From the NCBI GenBank assembly GCA_018825335.1, contig JAHJEW010000062.1, positions 1-11,153 of the forward strand: a stretch of 11,153 bases of DNA, written 5' to 3'. Below the pieces are notes generated by a model, which was not told the DNA's origin, searched no databases, and saw only the letters and a program-made list of their open reading frames with translations. Below, in pieces: positions 1 through 6,118 of the stretch (its first letter is position 1; every line of letters begins with the position of its first letter). The DNA is from Patescibacteria group bacterium (lineage in GTDB: Bacteria > Patescibacteriota > Gracilibacteria > UBA1369). The position numbers were made by a program, and so were the translations under genes.

Positions 1-285
1 CGATTCGGACGCCGCCCCAACGTATACCCCGTCGCTTATAATCTTCACCGTTTCACCCGGCAAACCGATTATCCGCTTCACATAATAATAATCCGGCTTG
101 TCCGCAAACGAAAAAACCACAAGATCACCGCGCCGGTAAGTAGCTTCGGCGGCGACCCGTTCAACAAAAATAATTTCACCGCCGTGAAAAGTCGGCTCCA
201 TGGAAGGCCCATCCACCATAAAAGGTGAAAAAAAACATATCTGAAACGACAGAATCGAACTGATCAGGAAAAAAATATTTATCAT
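1..285 (-). CDS. lepB: Signal peptidase I, N-terminal part (cut by window edge)
   Basis: This is a type I signal peptidase (family S26), a membrane serine protease that removes signal peptides from exported proteins on the outer face of the membrane. The first 95 residues are visible; the rest lies beyond the left edge. Residues 3-23 form one hydrophobic membrane segment. The stretch VDGPSMEPT follows, with the catalytic serine at Ser28, and then YYVKRIIGLPGE with the general-base lysine at Lys70. Both active-site boxes are intact. The start ATG at 285 lies two bases after the transketolase stop TAG (288-290), so translation is probably coupled. No Shine-Dalgarno sequence is visible. With only one membrane segment it resembles the Gram-positive and short bacterial type rather than E. 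coli LepB. The identification is firm; the role among its neighbours is ordinary housekeeping. Confidence 0.93.
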   Translation of the reverse strand, partial: MINIFFLISSILSFQICFFSPFMVDGPSMEPTFHGGEIIFVERVAAEATYRRGDLVVFSFADKPDYYYVKRIIGLPGETVKIISDGVYVGAASES

Positions 286-287
286 AA

Positions 288-1181
288 CTATACCGGTTGA
301 TTAGCGGATTGATCGGCCGACTCAAAAGCTTCAAGCTGGGCCTCCAACTTTGGAAGCGCTTCCGACATTTCTTCGTCACTCAAAACCTCGGCATGATAAG
401 AAGGCTTATTCTCGGCAAAAACAACTCCTTTACCTTTAATGGTCCTGCAAATAAGAGCCGACGGCCTGCGCTGCGTCTCCAGCGCGCGCTCCAGCCCGAT
501 CAGCAAATCTTCAAAATTATGACCATCGATCACGGGAATACTTTTCCAGCCAAAAGCTTCAAGCTTATCCGCAATCGGCTCAATTCCAACCACCGACCGG
601 AGAGCCCCGTCCATCTGCAAACCGTTCCAGTCAATCAGCACAGTCAGATTATCCAGTTTATATTGATTCGCCAGCATGGCCGCTTCCCAAAATTGCCCGT
701 CCTGAAGCTCTCCATCACCAGCAAGACAAAACAAATGGTTGGGTATACGGTCCGCCTTTAAAGACATGGCAAGGCCCACGGCCGCAGCCAGCCCATACGC
801 CGGACCTCCCGTTGAAAGCACAATACCGGGAATTTTTTTGGAAGGATAAGCCTGTAGCAGACTGTTCACCTGCCTGAAATCCATAAGCTCATCCTTTGGG
901 AAAAATTCAAGATCGGCCAAAGTCACATACCAGGCGGGGCTCGCATGGCCCTTGGACAACACAAAATAATCCTGCTCTTCACTGCCCGGCTTGGCCGGAT
1001 CGTACTTTAAAACCGGCCCGCGCGGGAGCTGCCCATAATATACGGCCACCATCATTTCAATAACGGACAAAGATCCTCCCAGGTGCCCGGACTTACTGTT
1101 ATGCAGCATCCGCAGCAGATCAATCCGCAGCCTTAGTGCCATCTTCTCCAAAAAACGCAGATGTTCAACGAAAGATTCCAT
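288..1181 (-). CDS. Transketolase, N-terminal (TPP-binding) subunit
   Basis: This 297-residue protein matches the N-terminal half of transketolase, as found in organisms where the enzyme is split in two. Transketolase moves two-carbon units between sugar phosphates in the non-oxidative pentose phosphate pathway. Visible motifs: SGHLGG (His33), LSKGHASPAWY (His79), the thiamine pyrophosphate/Mg motif starting GDG at 155-157 and ending in DWN (Asn186), and DGHNFEDL (His221). The C-terminal half, which carries the Glu that activates thiamine pyrophosphate, is not here: the next gene downstream is lepB. The partner must be encoded elsewhere, or the protein works differently. One odd point is STGGPAYG at 123-130, where transketolases normally have STG-x-LGQG, a loop near the cofactor. 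It starts nine bases after folK and has no clear ribosome binding site. The family is certain; activity as a normal transketolase is likely but unproven. Confidence 0.9.
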   Translation of the reverse strand: MESFVEHLRFLEKMALRLRIDLLRMLHNSKSGHLGGSLSVIEMMVAVYYGQLPRGPVLKYDPAKPGSEEQDYFVLSKGHASPAWYVTLADLEFFPKDELMDFRQVNSLLQAYPSKKIPGIVLSTGGPAYGLAAAVGLAMSLKADRIPNHLFCLAGDGELQDGQFWEAAMLANQYKLDNLTVLIDWNGLQMDGALRSVVGIEPIADKLEAFGWKSIPVIDGHNFEDLLIGLERALETQRRPSALICRTIKGKGVVFAENKPSYHAEVLSDEEMSEALPKLEAQLEAFESADQSANQPV

Positions 1182-1190
1182 GAATATTTG

Positions 1191-1673
1191 TTATTTCAGG
1201 TGACTCACTATACTTGCATCCACGCACTCATTCAAGAGCTCGCGCACAGTTTTTTTTAGTTCGGGATGAACAAAATCCGGCGCAATTTCCGCGAGCGGAC
1301 ATAAAACAAACCTTCTCTCATGCAAAAAAGGATGCGGAATCCGCAAATCCGGCTTATCCATAACAAGATCGCCATAGAGAAGCAAGTCAATATCCATAGT
1401 GCGCGGACCCCATTTCATCTGCCGCTCACGCTTAAGAGCATTTTCAATCGCCACTGTCGCCTTTAAAACATCGGCTGCATCAAGCCCTGTTTGGGCCTTG
1501 ACCGCAATATTATAATACCAGTCCTGATCTTTGAACCCAACCGGCTCCGTTTCATAAATGGATGATGAGCGCAGCACTTTTATCCCCCAACGCTCAAGTA
1601 AAACCAGCGCAGCTTTAATATTCTCGCCGCGGTCACCCATGTTTGAACCGATTCCAAGATAAAGATCATCCAT
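1191..1673 (-). CDS. folK: 6-hydroxymethyl-7,8-dihydropterin pyrophosphokinase (HPPK)
   Basis: FolK transfers pyrophosphate from ATP to 6-hydroxymethyl-7,8-dihydropterin, making the pterin substrate for FolP. The protein begins MDDLYLGIGSNMGDR, containing the GSN-x-GDR start typical of the family, and carries the HPPK signature KWGPRTMDIDLLLYG with its metal-binding aspartates (D-x-D), followed by IPHPFLHERRFVLCPLAEIAPD. From the ATG at 1673 it is 160 residues, the usual length. The frame stays open to 1739, but that start would add 22 residues not seen in the family and lie deep inside queD, so 1673 is preferred. The start overlaps the end of queD by eight bases (TGA stop at 1666-1668), which suggests translational coupling. 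The surrounding genes supply its substrate and use its product. Confidence 0.96.
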   Translation of the reverse strand: MDDLYLGIGSNMGDRGENIKAALVLLERWGIKVLRSSSIYETEPVGFKDQDWYYNIAVKAQTGLDAADVLKATVAIENALKRERQMKWGPRTMDIDLLLYGDLVMDKPDLRIPHPFLHERRFVLCPLAEIAPDFVHPELKKTVRELLNECVDASIVSHLK

Positions 1674-2019
1674 TGAAGACAACTTTAGATGTCGGAGTTT
1701 CCCACAGAACAATTTCATGAAGCCTAACCTCACCGTCAAACCCGCAATTTTTAAGTTGATCCCAGATCCACATCGCGATTCTCTCCGCCGACGGATTTTC
1801 GATGGTATCGTTCAAATATGTATGATCCAGCTTATCCAGAACATGTTCCTTCACAATCTTCTTCAGCAGAACAAAATCAATTACCAGCCCGTTATGTTTG
1901 ATTTTTCCTTCCACGGTTACTTCCAGTTTATAGGTATGACCGTGAAGATGTTCACACTTGCCGTCATAATCGGTCAGATTATGAGCCGAATCGAAAGAAA
2001 AGATTTTTGTAACAAGCAT
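1666..2019 (-). CDS. queD: 6-pyruvoyl-tetrahydropterin synthase/QueD family enzyme with dual C-E-x-x-HGH motif (candidate FolB replacement)
   Basis: This is a COG0720 (PTPS/QueD) enzyme of 117 residues. Zinc ligands are His13 (SAH), His26 and His28 (HGH). The catalytic Asp-His pair is in LDHTYLND (Asp65, His66), and Glu107 in WETPTS fits the pterin-anchoring glutamate. QueD proteins have Cys-x3-HGH and make carboxy-tetrahydropterin for queuosine. PTPS-III proteins have a Glu in the active-site motif and convert dihydroneopterin triphosphate straight to 6-hydroxymethyl-dihydropterin, replacing FolB. Here the motif at residues 22-28 is CEHLHGH, so both Cys22 and Glu23 are present, as described for the PTPS-I/III subgroup. 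It sits between folP and folK, and no folB is in the window, so I infer a folate role, perhaps with queuosine as well. Its stop TGA overlaps the folK start. No queC, queE or queF is near. Confidence 0.93.
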   Translation of the reverse strand: MLVTKIFSFDSAHNLTDYDGKCEHLHGHTYKLEVTVEGKIKHNGLVIDFVLLKKIVKEHVLDKLDHTYLNDTIENPSAERIAMWIWDQLKNCGFDGEVRLHEIVLWETPTSKVVFNG

Positions 2020-2034
2020 ATTTAAGCCAAAAGA

Positions 2035-2865
2035 TTAAGATTTTTTTATTGCATCGATCATGTCTATAACCCTGCGGGTCTCTTTTACATCATGCGTGCG
2101 AATAATGGAAGCCCCGTGAAGTACGGCAATCGCCGCGCATGCAAGTCCGCCCTCAAGCCGCTGCCCCGCGGGCAGATCGAGCGTCTTCCCGATAAAAGAT
2201 TTTCGCGAAGCACCTATTAAAATCGGTAATTCAAGTTCCGGAAGTTCATTCAGCCGCCTTAATATTTCCAGACTGTAACGGGGATCCGAGCTTACGAAAG
2301 CACCCATTCCGGGATCGATGATAAAACGATCGCGCTTTATACCGGCCTGCATGCCGTATTCAATCCGTTCCCGCAGAAAAGTTTTTACCGTTGCCATTAC
2401 ATCATTATATTTAAAAGATTCCGTTGTCGTCCGGGGGGTTTGGTCCTTTGCATACATTAAAACAACCGGTACATCGTACTCGGCCAGAATTTTTGCCATT
2501 TCCCCGTCCCCGCGCATGGCCGTTACATCGTTCACCATGTCCGCTCCGATATTTAACGCATGCAAAGCCACCTGATGTTTGTATGTATCGATAGAAATTG
2601 GCAGATTGATTTTGCCGCGCACCTTTTCTATTACGGGAATCACCCGTTTTATTTCTTCCTGCAAAGATACATTTTGCGATCCGGGCCCCGTCGACTCCCC
2701 GCCAATATCAATAATATCGGCACCTTCCGCGGCCATCTGCAAAGCTCTCTCACACGCTTTATTTACATCCAGAAACTTTCCGCCGTCGGAAAAAGAATCT
2801 GGCGTTATATTCAAAATCCCCATAACCAGGGGCTTCTCAAACCGAAGTTTTTTGAATGAATTCAT
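2035..2865 (-). CDS. folP: Dihydropteroate synthase
   Basis: FolP condenses hydroxymethyl-dihydropterin pyrophosphate with p-aminobenzoate to give dihydropteroate. It is a TIM-barrel pterin-binding protein of 276 residues, the normal size. Motifs in order: MGILNITPDSFSDGG (15-29), GADIIDIGGEST (48-59), ISIDTYK (90-96), VNDVTA (111-116), DPGMGAF (184-190), IGASRKSF (217-224) and IIRTHDV (254-260). The Lys of SRK and the Arg/His of RTHDV, which hold substrate, are intact. Two places differ from the common pattern: loop 2 reads GGESTGPGS with Gly60 where Arg is usual (STRPG), and VVLMYAKD stands where LMH-M-G is usual. These may mark a divergent subfamily. The start ATG at 2865 overlaps the end of the aminotransferase gene by 29 bases. 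GCAGG nine to thirteen bases upstream may help initiation. The stop lies 15 bases before queD. Confidence 0.96.
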   Translation of the reverse strand: MNSFKKLRFEKPLVMGILNITPDSFSDGGKFLDVNKACERALQMAAEGADIIDIGGESTGPGSQNVSLQEEIKRVIPVIEKVRGKINLPISIDTYKHQVALHALNIGADMVNDVTAMRGDGEMAKILAEYDVPVVLMYAKDQTPRTTTESFKYNDVMATVKTFLRERIEYGMQAGIKRDRFIIDPGMGAFVSSDPRYSLEILRRLNELPELELPILIGASRKSFIGKTLDLPAGQRLEGGLACAAIAVLHGASIIRTHDVKETRRVIDMIDAIKKS

Positions 2866-3685
2866 GCAAAGCCTGCATTAATTTTTTGGTATCGGGACCG
2901 GGTTTCCCGGCCCATGACATTCCGGTTCCTATTTTGCGCCCGTCAACGGCGCGCACGGGCATAATACCCCGCAAACTGTTGGTAATAAACACCTCATCGG
3001 CGACAAACAACTTTCGCGCGGTAAAATCGGCCGTGCGCGCCCTGATCCCGATTTCCCGCGCCAGTCGCATCACCATATCCCGCATCGTTCCGGGCAAAAC
3101 ACGGCTATTCGGCGTCAACAAAACACCACTCTTAATAATAAAAACATTCGTAATCGTACCCTCCCGCACAAAACCCTTTTCATCAACAAATATCGCCTCA
3201 TAAGCCTTCGACCCTTTAAGCTCCCTCCTAGCCGTAGCCAAAGGCAAAAGACTTATACTTTTAATTTCAGGTAAAAATCTTTCCCCCTTAAACGTAATCA
3301 AATCAACTCCCCTTTCGTAAAAAGCCTTCGGCTCCTCCTTCAGCAAAGTGGCCTGAATCACAAGTGTGGGCTTTTTAGACTTCCCGAAATCAAAATCATT
3401 GCAACCGCGCGTCAAAGTAATTCTAATCCTTGACTCCTTAAAGCCGTTTTCTTTAACCAGCCTGTAAACCCACCGACCCACAGCCTCCTTTGAATAAGGC
3501 ATATCAATCATTATTTTCCCTGCCGACCTCTGCAGCCGTTCCAGATGCTCATTAAGAGCCCACACCTCGCCTCCAAAGGTGCGAAAAGTTTCATAAATCC
3601 CGTCACCATATAAAAAACCGTGATCAAAGACCGAAACCTTTGCTTCACTTTCTGTAACAAATTTGCCGTTCAGGCATATAAACAT
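2837..3685 (-). CDS. pabC: Class IV PLP aminotransferase fold enzyme, probable aminodeoxychorismate lyase
   Basis: This 282-residue protein belongs to PLP fold-type IV, the family of branched-chain aminotransferases, D-amino acid aminotransferases and 4-amino-4-deoxychorismate lyase. Residues 20-33 (FDHGFLYGDGIYET) are the typical N-terminal box. Lys142 in PEIKSISLLPLA fits the PLP Schiff-base lysine, Glu175 in REGTITNVF fits the ligand of the PLP ring nitrogen, and VLPGTMRD (196-203) is the phosphate-binding turn. Sequence motifs alone do not separate the three activities. The setting, in one operon with pabB, folP and folK, argues for lyase activity, splitting pyruvate from aminodeoxychorismate to give p-aminobenzoate. 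It starts nine bases after the acidic unknown gene and overlaps folP by 29 bases. If pabC lies elsewhere in the genome, an amino acid transaminase would be the alternative. Confidence 0.85.
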   Translation of the reverse strand: MFICLNGKFVTESEAKVSVFDHGFLYGDGIYETFRTFGGEVWALNEHLERLQRSAGKIMIDMPYSKEAVGRWVYRLVKENGFKESRIRITLTRGCNDFDFGKSKKPTLVIQATLLKEEPKAFYERGVDLITFKGERFLPEIKSISLLPLATARRELKGSKAYEAIFVDEKGFVREGTITNVFIIKSGVLLTPNSRVLPGTMRDMVMRLAREIGIRARTADFTARKLFVADEVFITNSLRGIMPVRAVDGRKIGTGMSWAGKPGPDTKKLMQALHEFIQKTSV

Positions 3686-3693
3686 GCCAAAAT

Positions 3694-4143
3694 TTAATTA
3701 TCCTGATCCCACCAATCCTCGACATTACCCATCGTCCCCCTAACAGTATCCTCTGCCGGCGGTACTATTGTATCCTGGAATTCCAAAGAATCCACATCAT
3801 CACCTGGAACACCCATCCTCGACGGCTCAGGCTCGGCCCAACAAATATCCTCGGGATAAAAACCGGGATCGGTATCACGATCGGAATCCGCAGGTTCATC
3901 ATCATCAAACAAACTATGTACACCCGGAGCATCTTCTTCGTTTAAATAATCACTATAATCGGGTGGTGGTAAAATCAGACCAACCGATGAACCGTTAATT
4001 TTTCGGATATCGGCAATCCGTTCCATCACTTCCCTGGACCGCATCAGACTTGTCTGAGAATCTAATGCTTCGGGATCACGGACTCCGCCGGACATGGAAT
4101 CTCCTTTACGATCAGCCTTCTCGGGGAAATAACTATTGGACAT
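3694..4143 (-). CDS. Unknown acidic, probably disordered protein in the folate operon
   Basis: I do not recognise this 149-residue protein. By my count it has 37 Asp/Glu against 12 Lys/Arg, many Pro, Gly and Ser, acidic runs such as LFDDDEPADSDRD, and a tryptophan-rich end (VEDWWDQDN). There is no signal peptide or membrane segment. Only residues 33-58 (through MERIADIRKI to SVGLILPPP) look able to fold, as a short helix followed by a hydrophobic strand. The rest looks disordered. It is the first gene after an internal promoter and is followed nine bases later by pabC, so it is probably co-transcribed with the folate genes. The start at 4143 has no ribosome binding site but lies about 24 bases from the predicted transcription start. 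An inner ATG at 4095 (133 residues) has the best Shine-Dalgarno sequence I found in the window, AAAGGAG five bases upstream, and could be the true start. The clean frame between close neighbours supports a real gene. Confidence 0.65.
   Translation of the reverse strand: MSNSYFPEKADRKGDSMSGGVRDPEALDSQTSLMRSREVMERIADIRKINGSSVGLILPPPDYSDYLNEEDAPGVHSLFDDDEPADSDRDTDPGFYPEDICWAEPEPSRMGVPGDDVDSLEFQDTIVPPAEDTVRGTMGNVEDWWDQDN
4101..4107 (-). promoter_or_regulatory. Shine-Dalgarno-like AAAGGAG before an inner ATG
   Basis: On the minus strand AAAGGAG ends five bases before the ATG at 4095, in frame with the acidic unknown gene. It is the only strong anti-16S match found before a candidate start in this window, where most genes have none. 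It may mark the real start of that gene (133 rather than 149 residues) or be chance. Confidence 0.4.
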
Positions 4144-4173
4144 TATTTATAAAAATAAAATTAATCATCAAGC

Positions 4174-4201
4174 ATTATACCTCTTCTAAACTAAAAATCA
4201 A
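4174..4201 (-). promoter_or_regulatory. Sigma70-type promoter inside the folate operon
   Basis: Reading the minus strand, TTGATT (4201-4196) and TATAAT (4179-4174) are separated by 16 bases. The -10 box is a perfect consensus and the -35 matches four of six positions. Transcription should start near 4167, about 24 bases before the ATG at 4143. It lies in the one real gap of the minus-strand gene run, just after the pabB stop. It would let the acidic gene, pabC, folP, queD, folK, transketolase and lepB be expressed apart from the M16-ndk-pabB part. Confidence 0.6.
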
Positions 4202-4209
4202 TACGGATG

Positions 4210-5595
4210 TTAGTCAAGCGCTGATCGCAACGCCAGCACTTTATCCAGAGTTTCCTCATATTCTCTCAAAGGATCGCTATCCATGACTATACCGCCACCG
4301 GCGTGAAAATAAACTTTATCATCCTTCAAGAGCATCGTTCTTATCAAAATATTAAAATCACAATCTCCCGAGAAACTTATATAGCCCGCGGATCCTGTGT
4401 AAACGCCGCGCTTATAATCTTCAAGCTGATCAATAATTTCCATTGTACGTTTTTTGGGACAACCCGTAATCGACCCGCCCGGAAAAATTGCCTGCAAACA
4501 ATCAAAAACGGTCTTCTTGTCCTCCAGTTCCCCTCCCACGCGCGAAACCGTATGAACAACATGAGAGTACTTTTCAATCTCCCTATGTCCCAAAACTTTC
4601 ACGCTGCCGACTTTACAAACTTTTCCAAGATCGTTTCTTACCAGATCGGTTATCATGGAAAGTTCCGCATTCTCTTTTTCGCTGGCCAAAAGCCGCGCAA
4701 CATTAACCGCATCTTCCGCTTCGTTCATGCCGCGCGGAGCAGTCCCTTTAATCGGCCGGGATTCAACCTTTAACCCTCTTTTTCGCAATAAAAGCTCAGG
4801 TGAACAACTGACAATGCTGAAATCCGGATACTCAAAATAGCAGGCAAACGGTGATGGGTTGACGGCCGCCAGCCTTTTGTAAATAGCCCATCCCGGTTTT
4901 GTGCAATCCCCGCTGAAACGCTGCGACAAATTAACCTGATAAGTTTCCCCCTTTCGGAGCAAATCTTTAATCAGCTCCACTTTCCGCAAATATGCGTCAC
5001 GGCTAAGATTCGAAGTCAGCTCCCCCACTTCACCTTTTCTTTGCGGATAAACCGTTCTAAAAAGATCCGTTTTCATTTCATCGATTTTTCTTCTCGCGAC
5101 CAGATCGGTTTCACCCACGGCTATTACATACAGTGCACCCTCCTCATGATCGAACGCAAAAACCTTATCGTAAAAACCAAATAAATAAGTCGGAATCAAA
5201 GTATCGTCAAAAACCTTCTGCCGGACTCCGACAAACCGCGTACCAAAATCGTAAGAAAAATATCCCGCCGCGCCACCGCAAAAAGGCACCGGTGCAGACC
5301 CGTTAAACCTGAATTCCTCAAACAAATCCGAAACAGCCAGGGATTCCGGCCTTTCCATAATCCGCCCCGCTCCGCTCTTTTTAAACGGATCAAAATTCTT
5401 CAGCTGCAAAAGCTGAACAGTATCATTTTCGGACCATACAACCAGGAAAGGATCATAAGCGATATAAGAATACCGTCCCTTCCCACAGCTTTCCAGCAGG
5501 CAGGCATACTGTCCGCGCAGGTGATTGAAAAAAGCCTGCAGCGTTTCACCCGCAGCCAGCCGACGCTTTTCGTACTCGATCTTTAAAAGTGACAT
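4210..5595 (-). CDS. pabB: Aminodeoxychorismate synthase component I
   Basis: PabB adds ammonia to chorismate to make 4-amino-4-deoxychorismate, the first step to p-aminobenzoate. The 461-residue protein has the full chorismate-binding fold: an N-terminal part with CLLES (32-36), then YQVNLSQRF (219-227), SRPIKGTAPRG (279-289), ENAELSMITDLVRNDLGKV (308-326), FPGGSITGCPK (371-381) and HAGGGIV (431-437). Two features separate it from anthranilate synthase TrpE: Lys283 in PIKGT, where TrpE has PIAGT, and GSITG where TrpE has GTVSG. It is a single-domain protein with neither a fused PabA glutaminase nor a fused lyase. No pabA gene is in the window, so the amidotransferase must be elsewhere, shared with TrpG, or absent. 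It starts two bases after the ndk stop and has no clear ribosome binding site. Confidence 0.94.
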   Translation of the reverse strand: MSLLKIEYEKRRLAAGETLQAFFNHLRGQYACLLESCGKGRYSYIAYDPFLVVWSENDTVQLLQLKNFDPFKKSGAGRIMERPESLAVSDLFEEFRFNGSAPVPFCGGAAGYFSYDFGTRFVGVRQKVFDDTLIPTYLFGFYDKVFAFDHEEGALYVIAVGETDLVARRKIDEMKTDLFRTVYPQRKGEVGELTSNLSRDAYLRKVELIKDLLRKGETYQVNLSQRFSGDCTKPGWAIYKRLAAVNPSPFACYFEYPDFSIVSCSPELLLRKRGLKVESRPIKGTAPRGMNEAEDAVNVARLLASEKENAELSMITDLVRNDLGKVCKVGSVKVLGHREIEKYSHVVHTVSRVGGELEDKKTVFDCLQAIFPGGSITGCPKKRTMEIIDQLEDYKRGVYTGSAGYISFSGDCDFNILIRTMLLKDDKVYFHAGGGIVMDSDPLREYEETLDKVLALRSALD

Positions 5596-5597
5596 AT

Positions 5598-6083
5598 TTA
5601 ACGCTCGTCTTCGGAATAGACGTTTACAAACTCGGTCTTATCGTAGTCAAACAGCTCATCAGTTTTAAAAAAACGCGGAACTTCCATCTTTGCCGTTTCC
5701 AGACTGTCGGAAGCATGTACAACATTGCAGGCCACGCTCATGGCCAAATCGCCGCGGATGGAACCCGCTTCAGCCTCGCGCGCTTTGGTAATGCCGCACA
5801 AAATCCGAACCGCCTGAACAACTTCCAGACCTTCAAGACAAAGCGCGATAACAGGCGAACTCTGCATGAATTTCGTCACACCCGGGAAGAAAGGCTTGTC
5901 GGCAATATGAGCGTAATGCTCGCGCAAAAGCGCTTCATCCAGTGACATCATTTTAACGCCGATGACTTTCAGACCTTTTCTCTCAAAACGATTTACCACC
6001 TCGCCAATAACTCCTCTTTGAATCCCGTCCGGTTTGATCAGGACGAGCGTTTTTTCCTTTATCCCTGCAAAATCCAAAGACAT
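5598..6083 (-). CDS. ndk: Nucleoside diphosphate kinase
   Basis: Ndk passes the gamma-phosphate between nucleoside triphosphates and diphosphates through a phosphohistidine. From the ATG at 6083 the protein is 161 residues. It shows KTLVLIKPDG (11-20, with Lys17), PFF (65-67), GSIRGDLA (107-114) and the active-site box NVVHASDS (120-127) with His123. The usual box is NxxHGSDS, so Ala replaces Gly. It is about 15-20 residues longer than the common 140-150 residue enzyme because of an acidic, aromatic C-terminal tail (TDELFDYDKTEFVNVYSEDER region). The frame could be extended to a TTG at 6113, but the added residues are not typical and there is no ribosome binding site. It lies 35 bases after the M16 gene and two bases before pabB. 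Its presence in this operon looks like housekeeping linkage. Confidence 0.95.
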   Translation of the reverse strand: MSLDFAGIKEKTLVLIKPDGIQRGVIGEVVNRFERKGLKVIGVKMMSLDEALLREHYAHIADKPFFPGVTKFMQSSPVIALCLEGLEVVQAVRILCGITKAREAEAGSIRGDLAMSVACNVVHASDSLETAKMEVPRFFKTDELFDYDKTEFVNVYSEDER

Positions 6084-6118
6084 AATAATTAATCTTAAAA
6101 AGTAGCGCGCCAATAATA

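Noticed and set aside
297..761. Plus-strand gene opposite the transketolase
   Set aside because: The minus-strand frame has clear transketolase motifs. The opposite frame shows no recognisable domain and is a shadow.
1666..1668. Possible UGA recoding (Gracilibacteria-type code)
   Set aside because: queD ends correctly at TGA at the family's normal length, and its overlap with folK makes sense only if UGA is a stop.
1674..1739. Longer folK starting at 1739
   Set aside because: It would add 22 untypical residues and lie deep inside queD, while the ATG at 1673 gives the standard 160-residue protein beginning just before GIGSN.
4210..5595. Anthranilate synthase component I (TrpE) instead of PabB
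   Set aside because: The protein has PIKGT with the PabB lysine and GSITG rather than PIAGT and GTVSG, and it sits among folate genes.
6084..6113. Longer ndk starting at a TTG at 6113
   Set aside because: There is no ribosome binding site, the added residues are not family-like, and an ATG at 6083 fits the expected N-terminus.
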